Program-made: the position numbers and the translations under genes | Notes under the pieces: model-generated | Database searches by the model: none | What the model was told of the DNA's origin: nothing | Seen by the model: only the letters and a program-made list of their open reading frames with translations | Shown: piece after piece, positions 61,624 through 64,000 of the stretch | Numbering within the stretch: the first letter of the stretch is position 1 | How the letters are laid out: every line of letters begins with the position of its first letter | NCBI RefSeq assembly: GCF_000969445.1 | Contig: NZ_JZEY01000054.1 | Coordinates: 1,984,001 to 2,048,000, forward strand | DNA from: Devosia chinhatensis | GTDB lineage: Bacteria > Pseudomonadota > Alphaproteobacteria > Rhizobiales > Devosiaceae | Length of the DNA: 64,000 nucleotides | Reading direction: 5' to 3'

Positions 61624-61759
61624 GGCGTTCTCTTTTTTGCAGCACACGTGGCGGAATTCAACGCTTTTCCGATGCAGCCCTGCATGGCCTGATAGCGCCG
61701 TCGCAGCAAACGGCGTCCACCGCGAACGGCTCATCCCCATCCCCGTCGAAAGGGTCACA

Positions 61760-62749
61760 ATGCGCATTTCTCTCGTCTCGACCGCTCTCCTCGCCAGCCT
61801 GTTGGCAACGTCGTCCACGCTGGCCGCCGATGTCGTGCGGTTCCAGTTCTCCTGGCTTCCGGGCGGCGATCGCGCTGCCTATTACCTGGCGCAGCAGCAG
61901 GGCCTGTTCGCCGCCGAAGATCTGGATGTTACCCTCATTGCCGGGCGTGGCTCGTCCGACGCCATCACCAAGATTGCAACCGGCGCGGCCGATCTGGGCG
62001 AAGGCGGGCTCGACGCCCTGCTCTCCGCAAAGGTCGAGGCCGAGGTTCCGGTCATTGCCGTCATGCCGGTCTATACGCGTGCTCCCGATGGCCTGCTGAC
62101 CACCGCCGATAGCGGCATTGCGGGCATTGAGGATGTTGCCGGCAAGACCGTGGGCACCTCGCCCTTCACGTCCTCGAATGGCCCCTGGCCCTTCCTGCTC
62201 TCGGACAATGGTGTCGACCCCGCCCAGGTCAACACCACGCAGGCCGATGCCAATGCCCTGCCCGCCATGCTCACCACCGGCCAGGTCGATGCCATCATCC
62301 AGTATGTGACCAACGCGCCGGGAACCGCTGCCATTCTTGAAGAAGCCGGCAAGGAACAGGTGGTCATTCCCTGGGCCGATTATGGCCTCGACGGCTATTC
62401 GGCCTCCATCTTTGCCAATGCGCAATTCCTCGCCGACAATCGTGATGTGGTGATCCGCTTCACCCGCGCCCTGCGCAAGGCCGAGGAGATGCTGAGGGCC
62501 GACCCGGCAGCTGGGGCCGCAGCCGTCAAGGACGCCATTCCGGAGATCGATCTCGATGTCACCCTGGCCATGGCCAACGCCACGCTGCCACTGGTCTTCA
62601 ACGAGAGCACCGAGGCCGCAGGTCTGGGGGTGTTCGATCCGGCTCGCGTGACGACGACCTGGGAATGGGTCGCCAAGCAGAAGGACGTCGCCCCCGACAC
62701 GCTCGACCCGATGGCTGCGGTCGACTTCGACATCGCCAGGGGCGAATAG
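61760..62749 (+). CDS. NMT1/ThiY-type ABC substrate-binding protein
   Basis: 329 residues from the ATG at 61760 (AAAGGG upstream). Residues 1-23 form a signal peptide (ending LAA before DVVRF). The mature protein has the NMT1 pattern: FQFSWLPGGDRAAYYLAQQQ, then GRGSSDAITKIATGAADLGE and GKTVGTSPFTSSNG. Such proteins bind pyrimidines, purine-like or nitrogenous compounds. It likely feeds the ATPase and permease at 58148-59743, from which it is separated by the two LysR genes. A hairpin follows. Confidence 0.9.
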   Translation: MRISLVSTALLASLLATSSTLAADVVRFQFSWLPGGDRAAYYLAQQQGLFAAEDLDVTLIAGRGSSDAITKIATGAADLGEGGLDALLSAKVEAEVPVIAVMPVYTRAPDGLLTTADSGIAGIEDVAGKTVGTSPFTSSNGPWPFLLSDNGVDPAQVNTTQADANALPAMLTTGQVDAIIQYVTNAPGTAAILEEAGKEQVVIPWADYGLDGYSASIFANAQFLADNRDVVIRFTRALRKAEEMLRADPAAGAAAVKDAIPEIDLDVTLAMANATLPLVFNESTEAAGLGVFDPARVTTTWEWVAKQKDVAPDTLDPMAAVDFDIARGE

Positions 62750-62759
62750 GTCTTCAGGT

Positions 62760-62780
62760 GGGGCGGCCTCCTGCCGCCCC
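62760..62780 (+). terminator. Hairpin after the binding-protein gene
   Basis: GGGGCGGC, loop CTCCT, GCCGCCCC is a perfect 8-bp stem starting 11 nt after the stop, followed by CCTTCTTG. It may lower expression of the downstream amidohydrolase relative to the binding protein. Confidence 0.55.
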
Positions 62781-62805
62781 CTTCTTGCGCGCAAAGGCAA
62801 CTGGC

Positions 62806-64000
62806 ATGGGCACGATCATCGAAGGGGCGGAAGGTCTCTTTACCGGACGACGCGAGGCGCCGCGCGCCAAAGGGGCAATCCGCTATGAAGCCGGCATCAT
62901 CACCCATGTCGGGGACGTGGTCGCCGCGCCCGGTGATACCATCATCGATGCCAGCGGATGCGTCATCTATCCGGGCCTCGTCAATACGCATCACCATCTC
63001 GCCCAGAGCATGCTCAAGGCCATACCCGCTGCCATCGACCTGCCGGTGACCGAATGGCTGGTGGAAGTGCCCTATCGCTATTGGCGCAAGCTCGACGAGG
63101 CCACCTTTCGCCTCGCCGCTACCATCGGCATGGTCGAATTGCTGCTCTCGGGCGCCACCACCATTGCCGACCACCACTATATCTATTCGCCGGATCTCGG
63201 TTACGATCCGTCCGAAATCCTCTTCGAAATCGCCGCCAGTCTCGGGCTTCGCTTTGTGCTCTGCCGGGGCAGCGCCACACGCCCCAGCCGGCTCTCGGCC
63301 CAGGGCGCCGTGGGCGTGCCGGCCGAAACCATCGCCCAGACCTTGGACACCATTGCCGCTCTGGCCCAGCGCTTCCACCAATCGGGCCCGGGCAGCATGC
63401 GCAAGGTCGTGCTCGCCCCGACCAATCTCATCTGGTCGGTCGAACCACAGGACATCAGGGACCTCTCGCGCGAGGGTCGCGCCTTGGGCCTGCGCCTGCA
63501 CAGCCATCTGTCCGAAGCGCCCGGAGACGTCGCTCATTGCCTTCAGACGCGGGGCCTGCGCCCGGTCCACTATGCCGCGCAGAACGACTTTGTGGGCGAC
63601 GATGTCTGGTTTGCCCATCTCGTCCATGTCGACGATGCGGAACTGAACCTGCTGGTCGAGACCGGCACCGGCATGGCCCATTGCCCCCAATCCAATGCAC
63701 GCCTGGGCTCGGGCATTGCCCCGGCGCCGAAACTTGCGGCCCTGGGCGGCCGGGTGACCATCGGCGTCGATGGCGCGGCCTCCAACGAAGCCGCCGACAT
63801 GATCTCGGAAATGCACAGCGCCTGGCACCTGCACCGCACCGGCGGCCGGCCAGACGCGGTGCGCGTCGAAGACGTGGTCTCCTGGTCCAGCGTCAATGGC
63901 GCGCGCATGCTCGGCTTTGAGGATACGGGCAGTCTCGAGCCCAGCATGGCCGCCGACATTGCCGTCTTCGATCTCTCCCAGCCCCGCTATGCCGGCCTGC
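62806..64000 (+). CDS. Amidohydrolase, 8-oxoguanine-deaminase-like (3' end outside window)
   Basis: The frame is open from the ATG at 62806 (AAAGG upstream) to the window end, 398 codons. It is a COG0402-type metal-dependent deaminase: YPGLVNTHHHLAQSMLKA carries the HxH, GLRLHSHLSEAPGD the next His and Glu, VWFAHLVHVDD another His, and IGVDGAASNEAADMISEMH the Asp. TTIADHHY and RFHQSGPGS resemble bacterial 8-oxoguanine deaminases. It probably deaminates the imported N-heterocycle. Substrate specificity is inferred; guanine, isoxanthopterin or a related ring remain possible. Confidence 0.85.
   Translation, partial: MGTIIEGAEGLFTGRREAPRAKGAIRYEAGIITHVGDVVAAPGDTIIDASGCVIYPGLVNTHHHLAQSMLKAIPAAIDLPVTEWLVEVPYRYWRKLDEATFRLAATIGMVELLLSGATTIADHHYIYSPDLGYDPSEILFEIAASLGLRFVLCRGSATRPSRLSAQGAVGVPAETIAQTLDTIAALAQRFHQSGPGSMRKVVLAPTNLIWSVEPQDIRDLSREGRALGLRLHSHLSEAPGDVAHCLQTRGLRPVHYAAQNDFVGDDVWFAHLVHVDDAELNLLVETGTGMAHCPQSNARLGSGIAPAPKLAALGGRVTIGVDGAASNEAADMISEMHSAWHLHRTGGRPDAVRVEDVVSWSSVNGARMLGFEDTGSLEPSMAADIAVFDLSQPRYAGL

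Overview
The window reads as chromosomal DNA of a GC-rich alphaproteobacterium, most likely a Hyphomicrobiales (Rhizobiales) member close to Devosia. The support is the glycogen order glgP-glgB-glgC-glgA-pgm-glgX, the pst-phoU-phoB block, an Lrp-type PutR divergent from a bifunctional PutA, the alphaproteobacterial style of the urt and ure genes, and dense GC-rich coding with frequent ATGA/GTGA overlaps. The genus is inferred. I saw no phage, transposase, integrase or CRISPR array.

Layout. (1) 1-21381, nitrogen block: a partial Gly/Asn-repeat secreted protein; a LuxR-type response regulator and a sensor that fuses an NCS1 permease to a hybrid histidine kinase; the divergent urea ABC transporter urtABCDE; a small secreted protein; then ureDAB, two opposite-strand secreted-protein genes, and ureC-(TPR methyltransferase)-(MliC)-ureE-ureF-(DUF3995)-ureG-(GNAT). 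(2) 21386-22970: a short-chain dehydrogenase and a divergent TetR regulator sharing two identical operators. (3) 22967-34222: the glycogen and alpha-glucan block on the minus strand. (4) 34320-46080: a CPA2 antiporter, AI-2E-type membrane protein, nucleoside hydrolase, ABC-F ATPase, LysE exporter, two small unknowns, putR/putA and a tRNA-Ile2(CAU). (5) 46353-53677: an IclR regulator and the phosphate operon pstSCAB-phoU-phoB behind a Pho box, with no phoR here. (6) 53788-56692: an alpha/beta hydrolase, ChrA and a DUF1428 protein. (7) 56698-64000: an accessory cluster with a 2-oxoglutarate/Fe(II) oxygenase, a 47-residue Cys-rich protein, an NMT1-type ABC transporter, two paralogous convergent LysR regulators and an 8-oxoguanine-deaminase-like amidohydrolase that runs off the window.

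How the genes work together. Blocks 1 and 7, with the nucleoside hydrolase and PutA, suggest scavenging of organic nitrogen: urea is imported by UrtABCDE and split by urease, while block 7 probably imports and deaminates an N-heterocycle. Block 5 handles phosphate and block 3 carbon storage.

Less expected items are the permease-kinase fusion next to the urea transporter, the urease operon split by two opposite-strand secreted-protein genes, a UreG with an altered NKxD motif, the Cys-rich micro-protein, and twin GTTGC-N7-GCAAC operators in block 7.
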